Positions 52,948-61,994 of a stretch of 64,000 bases of DNA are shown here, piece after piece. The stretch lies in contig NZ_BNAR01000004.1 in NCBI RefSeq assembly GCF_014653695.1, positions 264,643 through 328,642 of the forward strand, given 5' to 3'. The notes under the pieces are model-generated. The model ran no database searches, had not been told where the DNA came from, and worked only from the letters and a program-made list of their open reading frames with translations. Source of the DNA: Lentzea cavernae (GTDB lineage: Bacteria; Actinomycetota; Actinomycetes; Mycobacteriales; Pseudonocardiaceae). Within the stretch, counting starts at the first letter, position 1; each line of letters begins with the position of its first letter. A program made the position numbers and the translations under genes.

Positions 52948-54182
52948 TGGACACCGGTCGCAAGAACTCCGTCTGCCACGTGTGCGCCGGTGTCGTGCGC
53001 GAGTTCGCCGACTTCGGCTCCCAGCCGCTGTCCGACGCCTTCGTGCTGCCGGGTGACCCGGCCGGGGACTTCCGCTTCCGGCTCGCCGTCGGGGTCTGCG
53101 GGTCGTGCACGATGGTGCAGCTGATGTCCGAGGTGCCCCGCGACCGGATGTTCCACCACGACTACCCGTACCTGTCGTCGGGCTCGCGGTTCATGCGCGA
53201 GCACTTCGCGGCGCTGGCCGCGCGGTTGCGCCGCGACGAGCTCACCGGGCCGTCGCCGTTCGTCGTGGAGATCGGCTGCAACGACGGCGTGATGCTCGAG
53301 TCGCTCGCCGCGGAGGGCGTCCACCACCTCGGCGTCGAACCGTCCGGCGGGGTGGCCCAGCGCGCCGCCGCGAAGGGCGTGAACGTGCGCAACACGTTCT
53401 TCGACGAGCCGACCGCCGTGGAGATCCTGGCCGAGCACGGCCCGGCCGACGTCGTGTTCGCCGCGAACACGTTGTGCCACATCCCCTACATCGGGTCGAT
53501 CCTGCGCGGGGTCGCCACGCTGCTCTCCCCCGGCGGGGTCTTCGTCTTCGAGGACCCGTACTTCGCCGACATCGTCGAGCGCAACTCGTTCGACCAGATC
53601 TACGACGAGCACTTCTTCTTCTTCACCGTGCGGTCGGTGCAGTACATGGCGTTGATGCACGGCCTGGAACTGGTCGACGCCGAACGGCTGACGGTGCACG
53701 GCGGCGAGCTGCGCTACACCCTGGCGCGCAAGGGAACCCGTGCGGTGTCCCCGGCCGTCGCCGAGCTCGCCGCCGACGAGGAGCTGTCCGGACTCACCCT
53801 GCCGTCGACGCTCGCCCGGTTCGCCTCGAACGTCGCGCGGATCCGGACGGACCTGGTGGAGCTGCTGCGGTCGTTGCGCGCGGAGGGCAAGAGCGTCGTC
53901 GGCTACGGCGCGACCGCGAAGAGCGCGACGGTGCTGAACTACTGCGGCATCGGGCCGGACCTCGTGCCGTTCATCTGCGACACCAGCGCCACCAAGCAGG
54001 ACAGGGTCACCCCCGGCTCGCACATCCCGGTGCGGGCGCCCTCCGCCTTCTCCGACCCGTACCCCGACTACGCGGTGCTGTTCGCGTGGAACCACGCCGA
54101 CGAGATCCTCGCCAAGGAGATCGGCTTCCGCGAGTCGGGCGGCCGCTGGATCCGCTACGTGCCCGACGTCCACATCGTCTAG
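52947..54182 (+). CDS. NDP-hexose C-3 methyltransferase (EvaC/TylCIII-like)
   Basis: A 411-residue SAM-dependent C-methyltransferase. The N-terminal zinc domain has CHVCAGVVREFADFG and a later C-x-x-C (CGSCTMVQL). The SAM domain is VVEIGCNDGVMLESLAAEGV, and the C-terminal domain includes SVVGYGATAKSATVLNYCGI. Such enzymes methylate C-3 of NDP-3-keto or 3-amino ketosugars, giving branched sugars such as mycarose or vancosamine. The ATG overlaps the glycosyltransferase stop (TGATG); GTG 52944 is possible. Combined with the 2,3-dehydratase and 3-aminotransferase it predicts a 3-C-methyl 3-aminosugar. Confidence 0.94.
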   Translation: MDTGRKNSVCHVCAGVVREFADFGSQPLSDAFVLPGDPAGDFRFRLAVGVCGSCTMVQLMSEVPRDRMFHHDYPYLSSGSRFMREHFAALAARLRRDELTGPSPFVVEIGCNDGVMLESLAAEGVHHLGVEPSGGVAQRAAAKGVNVRNTFFDEPTAVEILAEHGPADVVFAANTLCHIPYIGSILRGVATLLSPGGVFVFEDPYFADIVERNSFDQIYDEHFFFFTVRSVQYMALMHGLELVDAERLTVHGGELRYTLARKGTRAVSPAVAELAADEELSGLTLPSTLARFASNVARIRTDLVELLRSLRAEGKSVVGYGATAKSATVLNYCGIGPDLVPFICDTSATKQDRVTPGSHIPVRAPSAFSDPYPDYAVLFAWNHADEILAKEIGFRESGGRWIRYVPDVHIV

Positions 54183-54254
54183 TGGTGCGGCCCGGAACGC
54201 CACCTAGCCGGCGTTCCGGGTCACGCCGCCGAACCGTCCCAGGAGGACAGACGC

Positions 54255-55055
54255 GTGACCGAAGAGAACGTGTTCCTCGCACTGAAAGCCGAGGGTGAGG
54301 ACGTCGACCGCATGGTCGCCTCGCTCTCCGAGACGGAGTGGTCGCTGCCGACCCCCGCACCCGGCTGGACGATCGCGCACCAGATCGCCCACCTCGCCTC
54401 GACCACCCGCATGGCGGGCCTCGCCGCCTCCGACCCGGCGGCGTTCGGCACCCTCGTGTCGGGCATCGGCGCCGACTTCGACGCGGCCGTCGCGGGCGCG
54501 CTGGCCCCGTTCCTCTCACTGGGCCCCCGCAAGCTGCTCGAACGGTGGCGGGCGGAACGCCAGGCCGCGGGTGCCGCGCTGTCCTCCGTTCCCGACGGGC
54601 GACTGGTGCCGTGGCTGGTGAACCCGCTGCCCGCGCCGGTGCTCGCGGCCGGCGGCATGATGGAGCTCTTCGCGCACGGCCAGGACATCGCCGACGCCCT
54701 CGGCGTCCGCCGCGAGCCGACGGGCCGGCTGAAGCACCTGTGCGGGTTCGGCTTCCACACCATGACCTTCGGCTACCTCGCGCGCGGGCTCACCCCGCCG
54801 GACAAGCCGTTCCGGTTCGAGCTGACCGGGCCGTCCGGTGAGCTGTGGACGTTCGGGCCGCCCGACGCCACGCAGCGGATCTCCGGGCCGGCACTGGACT
54901 TCTGCCTGCTCGTGGCCCGGCGGCGGCACCACGCGGACCTCGCGGTGGTGGCGAAGGGCGACGAGGCGCTCGGCTGGCTCGAGGTCGCGCAGGCCTACCG
55001 CGGACCGGCGGGGGCCGGGCGGGAGGCGGGGCAGTTCGACCCCCTGCCCGCCTGA
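54255..55055 (+). CDS. TIGR03084-type metal-binding protein (DinB/MDMPI-like)
   Basis: A 266-residue protein starting at GTG 54255 behind AGGAGG. The N-terminal bundle has WSLPTPAPGWTIAHQIAHL, with His ligands in AHQIAHL and AHGQDIAD. The C-terminal section contains RFELTGPSGELWTFGPPDAT, an SCP2-like sterol-carrier-type region. Annotated members (TIGR03084) have unknown activity; a mycothiol-dependent isomerase or detoxification role is possible. The gene ends within the first unit of a tandem repeat that continues for about 260 bases beyond the stop. Confidence 0.85.
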   Translation: MTEENVFLALKAEGEDVDRMVASLSETEWSLPTPAPGWTIAHQIAHLASTTRMAGLAASDPAAFGTLVSGIGADFDAAVAGALAPFLSLGPRKLLERWRAERQAAGAALSSVPDGRLVPWLVNPLPAPVLAAGGMMELFAHGQDIADALGVRREPTGRLKHLCGFGFHTMTFGYLARGLTPPDKPFRFELTGPSGELWTFGPPDATQRISGPALDFCLLVARRRHHADLAVVAKGDEALGWLEVAQAYRGPAGAGREAGQFDPLPA

Positions 55056-55313
55056 CGCGACGGAGGCCGGGCAGGAGGCCGAGCAGTCCCGGCCCCCTGC
55101 CCCCTGACACGGCGGAGGCCGGGCAGGAGGCCGAGCAGTCCGACCCCCTACCGCCGGACACGTCGGAAGCCGGACAGGAAACCGCGCAGTCCGACCCCCG
55201 CCCACCTGACACGACGAAGGCCGCGCAGGAGACCGAGCAACTCGACCCCCTACCCGCCAGACACGACGGAGACCAGGCAGCAGGCCAAGCAGCCCGACCC
55301 CCTACCCACCTGA
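55056..55313. repeat. Degenerate tandem array, five units of about 51-52 bp
   Basis: After the stop of the previous gene come five diverged copies starting at 55056, 55108, 55159, 55210 and 55262. The last 50 bases of the coding sequence form a recognisable related copy. A consensus unit contains GACGGAGGCCGGGCAGGAG then GCCGAGCAGTCCGACCCCCT. Two of the lengths are not multiples of three and units end in TGA or GGA, so this is not an extended reading frame now. It lies just before a strong terminator. It looks like slippage amplification of the gene end; a structural RNA role is unproven. Confidence 0.75.
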
Positions 55314-55325
55314 CACACCGCATGT

Positions 55326-55357
55326 GAAATAGGGCCGGGACATCCCGGCCCTATTTC
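55326..55357. terminator. Perfect bidirectional hairpin terminator
   Basis: GAAATAGGGCCGGG (55326-55339) and CCCGGCCCTATTTC (55344-55357) form a perfect 14-bp stem with a four-base loop. The A/T-rich stem base gives a T-run on either strand. It separates the rightward metal-binding-protein transcript from the leftward MFS gene. Confidence 0.85.
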
Positions 55358-55478
55358 GCGTGCGGTCGTGCGAGGAGCCCGGCATCGCGGGGGGCACGAT
55401 GCCGGGCTCGCTCAGGGGGTGGTCGCGCCGGAACCGGACGATCGGGGGTCGGTCACAACCGGTTCCGGCGCGACCGGT

Positions 55479-57065
55479 TCACCGGGCTTCCCGTTCCGCC
55501 GCAACGGGAACACCCGTGTCGGCCGGGGCCGGTGGCTCCTCGCCGGTCTTGCCGACGTGCCGCAGCAGGGCGACGGTCAGCCCGGACAGCACCACCAGGA
55601 TCACCGCGGCGACGCCCGCCGCGGTGTTGACGCCGCTCGTGAACGCGGCACGGGCGGAGTCCAGCAGGGCCGCACCCGTGTCGGCGGCCAGGCCTTCCGC
55701 AGCGGCCACCGCACCGCTGATCGTCTCCCGCGCGGCAGCTGCGGCCTCGGCGGGAACGCCCGGCGGCACCGCGACGACGTTCTGGTAGACCGCCGCGGCG
55801 ATCGTGCCGTAGGTCGCGACGCCGATGGCCACGCCCAGTTCGGTGCCCGTCTCCGACACCGAGGCTGCGGACCCCGCGCGTTCCTCCGGCGCCGAGCCGA
55901 CGACCATCTCCGTGCCGAGCGACCCCATCGGGCCCACGCCCGCCTGCACCAGGACGAAACCGAGCAGCACCACCACGAGGCTCGTGGCGGGGCCTGCCTG
56001 GGACACGACCGCGAGCCCGATCGCGGCCACGAGGAGACCGGCGGCGGCCACGTAGGCCGGGCGGATCTTCTGCGCGATCTTCGGCGCCACCAGCGACGTG
56101 ACGATCAGCGCGGTGGCGGCCGGGATCAGCCACAGGCCGGACTCGACGGCCGAGTACCCGCGCACGGTCTGCAGGTAGAGGCTGAACAGCATGATGCTGG
56201 ACGAGATCGTGGCCGAGGTGAGCAGCATGATGACCAGCGCGCCGCTCACCGTCTTGCTGCGGAACAGCTTCAGGTCGAGCAACGGGCTGTCGAGCGTGCG
56301 CTGGCGCAGCACGAACACCACGCCGAACACGATGCCGACGAGCAGCGCCCCGCCCGCGAACGCGCTGAACCCGTGCTGGGCGACCTCCTTGAAGCCGTAG
56401 ACCACCGGCAGGATCGCGAGCAGCGACAGCACGACGCTGAGCAGGTCGATGCGGCCGGCGTCCGGGTCGCGCATCTCCGGCAGCAGCACGGGCGCGGTGA
56501 TCATCAGCAGCACCATGACCGGCACGGCCATGAGGAACACCGAGCCCCACCAGAACCAGCCGAGCAGCACACCGCCGATCACCGGGCCGATGGCCATGCC
56601 GCCCATGAACGAGCTCAGCCAGACGCCGATGGCGAAGCCGCGCTGCTTGGCGTCGGTGAACATCGTCATGATCAGCGCGAGGGTCGACGGCATCAGGGTC
56701 GCGCCGGCGATGCCGAGCAGGGCCCGCGCGAAGATCAGCATCTCCGGCGTCGTCGAGTACGCGGCGATCACGGACGCCACGGCGAACGCGGCGGAGCCGA
56801 ACAGCATGAGCTTGCGGCGGCCGATGCGGTCGCCGAGGGTGCCCATCGTGACGAGGAAGCCCGCGATCATGAACGCGTAGATGTCCATGATCCAGAGCTG
56901 CTGGCTCGCCGACGGGTTGAGGTCGGCGCTGAGCTGGGGCTGCGCGAGGAACAGCACGCTCAGGTCGAGCGACAGCAGCAGCGTCGGCAGGGCGAGCACC
57001 GCGAGGCCGATCCACTCCCGCCGTCCCGCCCGCGTGGTGTTCCCGGCCGGATCGGTCGATTCCAT
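55479..57065 (-). CDS. MFS transporter, DHA2 family (14 helices)
   Basis: A 528-residue drug/H+ antiporter. Motif A is GTLGDRIGRRKLMLFG (about residues 73-88), and helix 1 carries SLDLSVLFLAQPQLSADL. The start ATG 57065 follows AAGGACA; an extension to 57101 is off-family. Fourteen hydrophobic segments can be traced. It is the likely exporter and self-resistance pump for the pathway product. The SARP regulator at 57173 is divergent and shares its promoter region, so the regulator may directly control export. Confidence 0.93.
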   Translation of the reverse strand: MESTDPAGNTTRAGRREWIGLAVLALPTLLLSLDLSVLFLAQPQLSADLNPSASQQLWIMDIYAFMIAGFLVTMGTLGDRIGRRKLMLFGSAAFAVASVIAAYSTTPEMLIFARALLGIAGATLMPSTLALIMTMFTDAKQRGFAIGVWLSSFMGGMAIGPVIGGVLLGWFWWGSVFLMAVPVMVLLMITAPVLLPEMRDPDAGRIDLLSVVLSLLAILPVVYGFKEVAQHGFSAFAGGALLVGIVFGVVFVLRQRTLDSPLLDLKLFRSKTVSGALVIMLLTSATISSSIMLFSLYLQTVRGYSAVESGLWLIPAATALIVTSLVAPKIAQKIRPAYVAAAGLLVAAIGLAVVSQAGPATSLVVVLLGFVLVQAGVGPMGSLGTEMVVGSAPEERAGSAASVSETGTELGVAIGVATYGTIAAAVYQNVVAVPPGVPAEAAAAARETISGAVAAAEGLAADTGAALLDSARAAFTSGVNTAAGVAAVILVVLSGLTVALLRHVGKTGEEPPAPADTGVPVAAEREAR

Positions 57066-57172
57066 GGAACTTGTCCTTCCGTGTGGTGCCCTGGTCGGCA
57101 CCCGAACTCATCGATCCGGCTCACCCTGCGCGCCCGCACTGTCGGAATTCTTTCGGCCGGTATCGTGTGCGC

Positions 57173-60100
57173 ATGTTGTTCGCGGTGCTCGGGCCGCTCG
57201 CCGTCCGAACCACCGACGGCCGCCCGGTCGAGATCCCCGAGTCGAAGGTGCGGGCTCTCCTCGCGAACCTGCTGGCGCACCGCGACCGCCCGGTGTCCGC
57301 GGCCGCGCTGATCGAGGACCTGTGGGGCGACGACCTGCCGGTCAACCCGACGGGCGCGTTGCAGACCAAGATCTCCAAGCTGCGCCAGGCACTGGCCGCC
57401 GGCGAGCCCGGCGCACGGGACCTCGTCGCCTCGCAGCGGCCCGGGTACGTGCTGCGGACCGGCGCGGACTCCGTGGACGCCGACAGGTTCGCCGCCCTCA
57501 CCGCCGCCGCGCGCGCCGCCGCCGACCCGGACGCGCGGGCGCGGTTGCTGAGCGAGGCGCTCGAGCTGTGGCGCGGGCCCGCGTTCGCGGACTTCGCCGG
57601 GGAGGCGTTCGCCCGCGCCGAGATAGCCCGGCTGGAGGAGGACCGGCTGGTGGCCGCCGAGGATCTCGGTCAAGCCCGGCTGGAGCTCGGCGAGCACACC
57701 GCGCTGCTCGGCCGGATCGGCGACCTGGTGGCGGCCCATCCCCTGCGCGAACGGCTGCGGGCGCTGCACATGCTGGCGCTCTACCGGTCCGGGAGGCAGA
57801 GCGAGGCCTTGGCGTCGTTCCGCGAGGTTCGGGCGCTGTTGCACGACGAGCAGGGGCTCGACCCCGGTGAGCAGCTCACCGAGCTGCACCGCTCGATCCT
57901 GCGCCACGACCCGTCGCTCGAACCGCTGGGCCGGCACCGCACCACCCTTCCGGTGCCGCCCACCGAGCTCATCGGCCGCGACGAGGCCGTCTCCGGCGTC
58001 TGCGCGCTGCTCGGCTCCTCCCGGCTCGTCACGCTCACCGGATCGGGTGGTGTCGGCAAGACCCGGCTCGCCGTGGAGGTGGCCACCCGCACGGCCGCGC
58101 GGTACCCGGACGGCGCTCATCTCGTGGAGCTCGCGACGATCTCCGAGGCCGGTCTGCTCACGAGCGCGGTGCTGGCGGCGCTGGGCATCAGGGACGTGCC
58201 GGGCACGGACGTGCTCTCCGAGGCCGTGCGGGCGCGGCGGATGTTGCTGGTGCTGGACAACTGCGAGCACCTCGTCACCGAGGTGGCGGTGTTCACCGAA
58301 CGGCTGCTGGCCGCCGCGCCGGGCCTGCGCGTGCTCGCGACGAGCCAGAAGCCGTTGCGCATCGCGGGCGAGTCGGTGTGGACGGTCGCTCCGCTCGACC
58401 TGCCGCCTCCCGGCACGTCACCCGACGTGGTGGAGCGGTCGAGCGCGGTGCGGCTGTTCGTCGCCCGGTCGGCGCCCTCGTTCACGCTGGACGCGGACAA
58501 CGCCCAGGCCGTCGCCGAGCTGTGCACCCGGCTCGACGGGGTGCCGCTCGCGCTGGAGCTCGCGGCGACCAGGGCGCGGTCGCTCGGGCTGCGCGAGCTG
58601 CTGACCCGGCTCGACGACAGGTTCCGGCTGCTCGCGGACGGCTACCGCGACGCGCCGCCGCGCCAGCAGACGTTGCGCGCGGTCATCGACTGGAGCTGGG
58701 AGCCTCTCGGTGAAGCCGAACGCGCGGTGCTGCGCAGGCTCGCCGCGCACTCCGACGGCTGCACCCTGACCGCCGCCGAGGCGGTGTGCGCGGGCGGGAT
58801 CGTCGTGGCGGGCGACGTGCTGGACACGGTCGCGGGCCTGGTCGACCGGTCGCTGGTCACCGTCGTCGACACCCCGGACGGCACCCGGTACCGGCTGCTC
58901 GAGTCGGTCGCCGCCTACTGCCGCGAACGGCTGGCGGAGGCCGGGGAGACCGAGGCCGTGCAGCAGGCGCACCGGCAGTACTACACGGCGCTGGCCGAGA
59001 CCGCCGAACCGCACCTGCGCGGCCCGGCCCAGCGCACGTGGCTCGAACGCCTCGACGCCGAGTCCGCGAACCTGCGCACCGCACTCGACACCGCGGACGG
59101 CCCCGGCGCGCTGCGGCTGGTCAACGCGCTGGCCTGGTACTGGTACCTGCGGGGCCGGCTGTCCGAGGCGCGCAGGGCCCTGTCCGCCGCGCTGTCGCTG
59201 GACACCACGCCCTCGGCCGAACGGGCCCGCGCCTCGGCGTGGCACGCGGGCATCACCTTCCTCGGCAGCGACGTGGCGGACCGGGCTGCCGCGCGCGCCA
59301 CCGCGCTCGCCGCCTACGACTCGCTGGACGACCCGCGCGGCAAGGCGTTCGCCCAGTTCTTCCTCGGGCTGGTCGAGGCGGACTTCGGCGCCCAGTCCAC
59401 CAGCGAGGACCTGGTGAACCGCGCGCAGGAGACGTTCGGCGAGCTGGGCGACCGGTGGGGCGTCGCCGCGACGCTGAGCCTGCAGGCGATCCGCGCACAC
59501 ACGCGAGGCGACCTGGAGTCCTTGCGGCGCAACGGTTCGCAGAGCCTCGCGTTGTTCCGCGAGCTCGGCGACCGGTGGGGCCAGCTGCGCGCGACCGAGG
59601 CCCTCGGCGGCCTCGCCGAGATCGAGGGCGACTACGAGGAGGCCACCCGCCTGCACCGCGACGGCCTGCGCATGGCGGAGGAGCTGCGGCTGTGGCCGCA
59701 GGCCGCGGACCGACTGAGCTGGCTGGGCCGCGCCTCGATGCTGCGCGGCGACCACGCGCACGCGCGCGAGCTGAACGAACGGGCCCTGCGCCTCTCCCGT
59801 GAGCAGAGCTACAAGCCGGGCCAGATCTTCGCCCAGATCAACCTGGGCCTCATCGCCCGGCGGGCGGGAGACCTCGACGCCGCCGAACAGCACCTGCGGA
59901 CCGTGCTGGAGTGGGACTGGGAGCCGGGCATCGGATTGTGGCTCATCCTCACCGAACTCGGGTTCGTCGCCGAACAGCGCGGCGACACCAGGACTGCTCG
60001 TGCCCGGCACCTCGAGGGGTTGACCGTCGCCCGCGCGCTGGGTGATCAGCGGGCCGTGGCCGTGGCGATGGAGGGGCTGGCGGGGGCGTGCCTGGCGGAC

Positions 60101-60301
60101 TCGTTGCCGGCGGAGGCGGCGCGGTTGCTCGGGGCCGCGGCGGCGGCGCGGCAGTCGGTCGGGGCGGCGTTGACGGCAGCCGAGCGGGCGGACCGGGACC
60201 GGGTGGAGGCCGGGGTCCGGCAGCAGCTGGGTGAGGAGTTCGCCGTGGAGCACGCACGGGGGTTCGAGTCGAGCGACGGGTCGGCGGTCGTGCCGCTGTA
60301 G
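57173..60301 (+). CDS. AfsR/SARP-type regulator with BTAD, NB-ARC and TPR domains
   Basis: A 1042-residue regulator. ATG 57173 gives the family opening MLFAVLGPLAVRTTDGRPVE. An OmpR-type winged helix (about residues 15-95) and a BTAD helical domain (about 100-250; GDLVAAHPLRERLRALHMLA) are followed by an NB-ARC ATPase with P-loop GSGGVGKTRLAVEV (about 287-300) and LVLDNCEHLV, then TPR-like repeats to the end. AfsR-type proteins bind direct heptamer repeats and activate antibiotic genes, with ATP and phosphorylation as inputs. It is the best candidate pathway master regulator. It is divergent from the exporter. Confidence 0.95.
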   Translation: MLFAVLGPLAVRTTDGRPVEIPESKVRALLANLLAHRDRPVSAAALIEDLWGDDLPVNPTGALQTKISKLRQALAAGEPGARDLVASQRPGYVLRTGADSVDADRFAALTAAARAAADPDARARLLSEALELWRGPAFADFAGEAFARAEIARLEEDRLVAAEDLGQARLELGEHTALLGRIGDLVAAHPLRERLRALHMLALYRSGRQSEALASFREVRALLHDEQGLDPGEQLTELHRSILRHDPSLEPLGRHRTTLPVPPTELIGRDEAVSGVCALLGSSRLVTLTGSGGVGKTRLAVEVATRTAARYPDGAHLVELATISEAGLLTSAVLAALGIRDVPGTDVLSEAVRARRMLLVLDNCEHLVTEVAVFTERLLAAAPGLRVLATSQKPLRIAGESVWTVAPLDLPPPGTSPDVVERSSAVRLFVARSAPSFTLDADNAQAVAELCTRLDGVPLALELAATRARSLGLRELLTRLDDRFRLLADGYRDAPPRQQTLRAVIDWSWEPLGEAERAVLRRLAAHSDGCTLTAAEAVCAGGIVVAGDVLDTVAGLVDRSLVTVVDTPDGTRYRLLESVAAYCRERLAEAGETEAVQQAHRQYYTALAETAEPHLRGPAQRTWLERLDAESANLRTALDTADGPGALRLVNALAWYWYLRGRLSEARRALSAALSLDTTPSAERARASAWHAGITFLGSDVADRAAARATALAAYDSLDDPRGKAFAQFFLGLVEADFGAQSTSEDLVNRAQETFGELGDRWGVAATLSLQAIRAHTRGDLESLRRNGSQSLALFRELGDRWGQLRATEALGGLAEIEGDYEEATRLHRDGLRMAEELRLWPQAADRLSWLGRASMLRGDHAHARELNERALRLSREQSYKPGQIFAQINLGLIARRAGDLDAAEQHLRTVLEWDWEPGIGLWLILTELGFVAEQRGDTRTARARHLEGLTVARALGDQRAVAVAMEGLAGACLADSLPAEAARLLGAAAAARQSVGAALTAAERADRDRVEAGVRQQLGEEFAVEHARGFESSDGSAVVPL

Positions 60302-60378
60302 TGCTCCGGCTCAGCGCGTCCGCACTCGGCGAGACCCCACCACGCTCTGAGCCACACCACTGGCAGGCGAACGCGCGG

Positions 60379-60825
60379 TCAGGCGCGGTTCCACCTCGTC
60401 GCCACCTCACCGGCGCGGGCCGGCCCGCCGCAGTCCGGGCACACCAGGCACGCGACCAGCTCACCACCGCAGGTGGTGTGCAGAGCGGTGCGCGGCGGTC
60501 CCTCGGGTGACGGCACGTTCCGGTCGCCCCACTGCATCAGCGCGATCACGACGAGCGCGAGCTCGCGGCCGGCAGCGGTCGGGCGGTATTCGTACCGCGG
60601 CGGATGTTGCTGGTAGGCGACGCGTTCCAGCACGCCGTGCTCCACCAGGCCGCTGAGGCGGTCGCTGAGCACGTTGCGCGCGATGCCCAGGCTCGCCAGC
60701 AGGCCGTCGAACCGCACGATGCCCAGCAGGACGTCCCGCACGATCAGCAACGTCCACCGCTCGCCCACCACCTCGAGCGCGCGGGCGGCCGAGCAGACCT
60801 GGTCGTCGTACGTTCGTCCGAGCAT
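60379..60825 (-). CDS. HxlR-family transcriptional regulator
   Basis: A 148-residue winged-helix regulator. The opening CSAARALEVVGERWTLLIVR and DVLLGIVRFDGLLASLGIAR, then VLSDRLSGLVEHGVLER and the wing PPRYEYRPTAAGREL, are diagnostic. A C-terminal Cys cluster (TCGGELVACLVCPDCGG) could bind zinc or sense redox/quinones, a trait seen in some HxlR proteins. It converges on the SARP gene and is divergent from the first carboxymuconolactone-decarboxylase-like gene at 60913, its most likely target. Confidence 0.93.
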   Translation of the reverse strand: MLGRTYDDQVCSAARALEVVGERWTLLIVRDVLLGIVRFDGLLASLGIARNVLSDRLSGLVEHGVLERVAYQQHPPRYEYRPTAAGRELALVVIALMQWGDRNVPSPEGPPRTALHTTCGGELVACLVCPDCGGPARAGEVATRWNRA

Positions 60826-60912
60826 TCCCCATGCTAAACCGCCAGTTGCGTGATCGAACCGACGTACCGTAGCGTTCGGTGAGTAGCATCATGCAACCTT
60901 TTGGGGGCTTGG

Positions 60913-61857
60913 ATGGCGCGCTCGCTGCTCCGCAAGGCACTGCGCGGCCTGTCCCTCGCCCAGGTCCGGCACGTCACGCCCGTTCCGTTCCGCCGGGCCG
61001 ATCCCGAGGTCCTCGAGGTCTACCGCGCCGTGGAGCGGGAGTTCGGTGTGCTGGCGCCGCCGGTCGTGTTGCACGCGGCCTCGCCCGGTGTGCTGCGGGC
61101 GTCGTGGGTGATGTTGCGGGAGATCGTGCTGGCGCCGGGTCTGCTCGACCGCGGCACCAAGGAGGCCGTCGCGGCGGCGGTGTCCGAGGCGAACGAGTGC
61201 CCCTACTGCATCACCGTCCACACCGGAACAATGGCCAGGTTCGGTGGCACCACGGTGGATCTCGAGGACGAGGGGCGGTTCACCACCGCCGAACTGCCGG
61301 AAGCGCTCGGCGTCGCGACCACGTTGCAGTACTTCAACCGGATGGTGAGCGTCTTCCTCACCGAAAAGCCGATGCCGCCGTACGCGCCGGCTTTCATGCT
61401 AGGTCCGGTGACGAAGATGCTCAACGGGCTCATCGCGTCCGCCGAGAGCTCCCCACCCGGACACAACCCGCTGCCGGACGTGCCGCTGCCCGACGAGCTG
61501 GCGTGGGCTGCGGGCAGCCCGGTCGTCGCGCACGCCCTCGCGCGGTCGAAGGCCGTCTTCGACGCGGCACCGGTTCCCGAGGCCGTCCGGGCGCTGCTCG
61601 CCACCGAACTGTCCACGTGGGACGGCAAACCGAAGGGCCTGAGCCGCGGGTGGGCGACCGACGCGGCCGGTCGCGTCGGGCCCGGAGACCGGGCGGCCGC
61701 CAGGCTGGCGCTGCTGACCGCGTTCGCGCCGTACCAGGTGGACGACGACGTGGTCCGGGACGTGCGGGCGGACGACGCCGCGCTGATCGAGCTCACCGCG
61801 TGGGCGAGCATGGCCGCCGCCGTCCGCGCGACGGCGCTCGCGAAGTCGCCCGCCTGA
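60913..61857 (+). CDS. Carboxymuconolactone-decarboxylase/AhpD-like protein, copy 1
   Basis: A 314-residue protein with the CMD/AhpD redox motif EANECPYCITVHTG (E-x-x-x-C-x-x-C-x-x-x-H form, about residues 95-108). It is longer than ordinary AhpD-like proteins (about 180), with an N-terminal basic helix and a second helical half containing AWAAGSPVVAHALARSKAVF. It could reduce peroxides or act on a ring substrate through the CxxC pair. It is paralogous to the gene at 62989, flanks the DUF1702 gene with it, and shares its promoter region with the HxlR gene. ATG 60913 is preferred over TTG 60901. Confidence 0.88.
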   Translation: MARSLLRKALRGLSLAQVRHVTPVPFRRADPEVLEVYRAVEREFGVLAPPVVLHAASPGVLRASWVMLREIVLAPGLLDRGTKEAVAAAVSEANECPYCITVHTGTMARFGGTTVDLEDEGRFTTAELPEALGVATTLQYFNRMVSVFLTEKPMPPYAPAFMLGPVTKMLNGLIASAESSPPGHNPLPDVPLPDELAWAAGSPVVAHALARSKAVFDAAPVPEAVRALLATELSTWDGKPKGLSRGWATDAAGRVGPGDRAAARLALLTAFAPYQVDDDVVRDVRADDAALIELTAWASMAAAVRATALAKSPA

Positions 61858-61885
61858 ATTTTCCGATACCGCGCATTGCCGTTGT

Positions 61886-61906
61886 CCGATGATTTCTTTT
61901 CATCGG
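61886..61906. promoter_or_regulatory. 7-bp inverted repeat between CMD and DUF1702 genes
   Basis: CCGATGA (61886-61892) and TCATCGG (61900-61906) are exact reverse complements around a TTTCTTT loop. It is 28 bases past the first CMD stop and about 90 before the DUF1702 ATG. A weak terminator or an operator for the DUF1702-CMD pair are both possible. Confidence 0.4.
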
Positions 61907-61994
61907 GAGCAACGTGAGAGAAGCGTCCCGGCCGGAGGGTGTGCCAGCATTGAACGGTGGATAATCGCCTTTCCAAGAGGAGGTCCCACCGGAA

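Noticed and set aside
55056..55313. CRISPR array
   Set aside because: Units are diverged along their whole length with no conserved repeat and unique spacers, and no cas gene is near.
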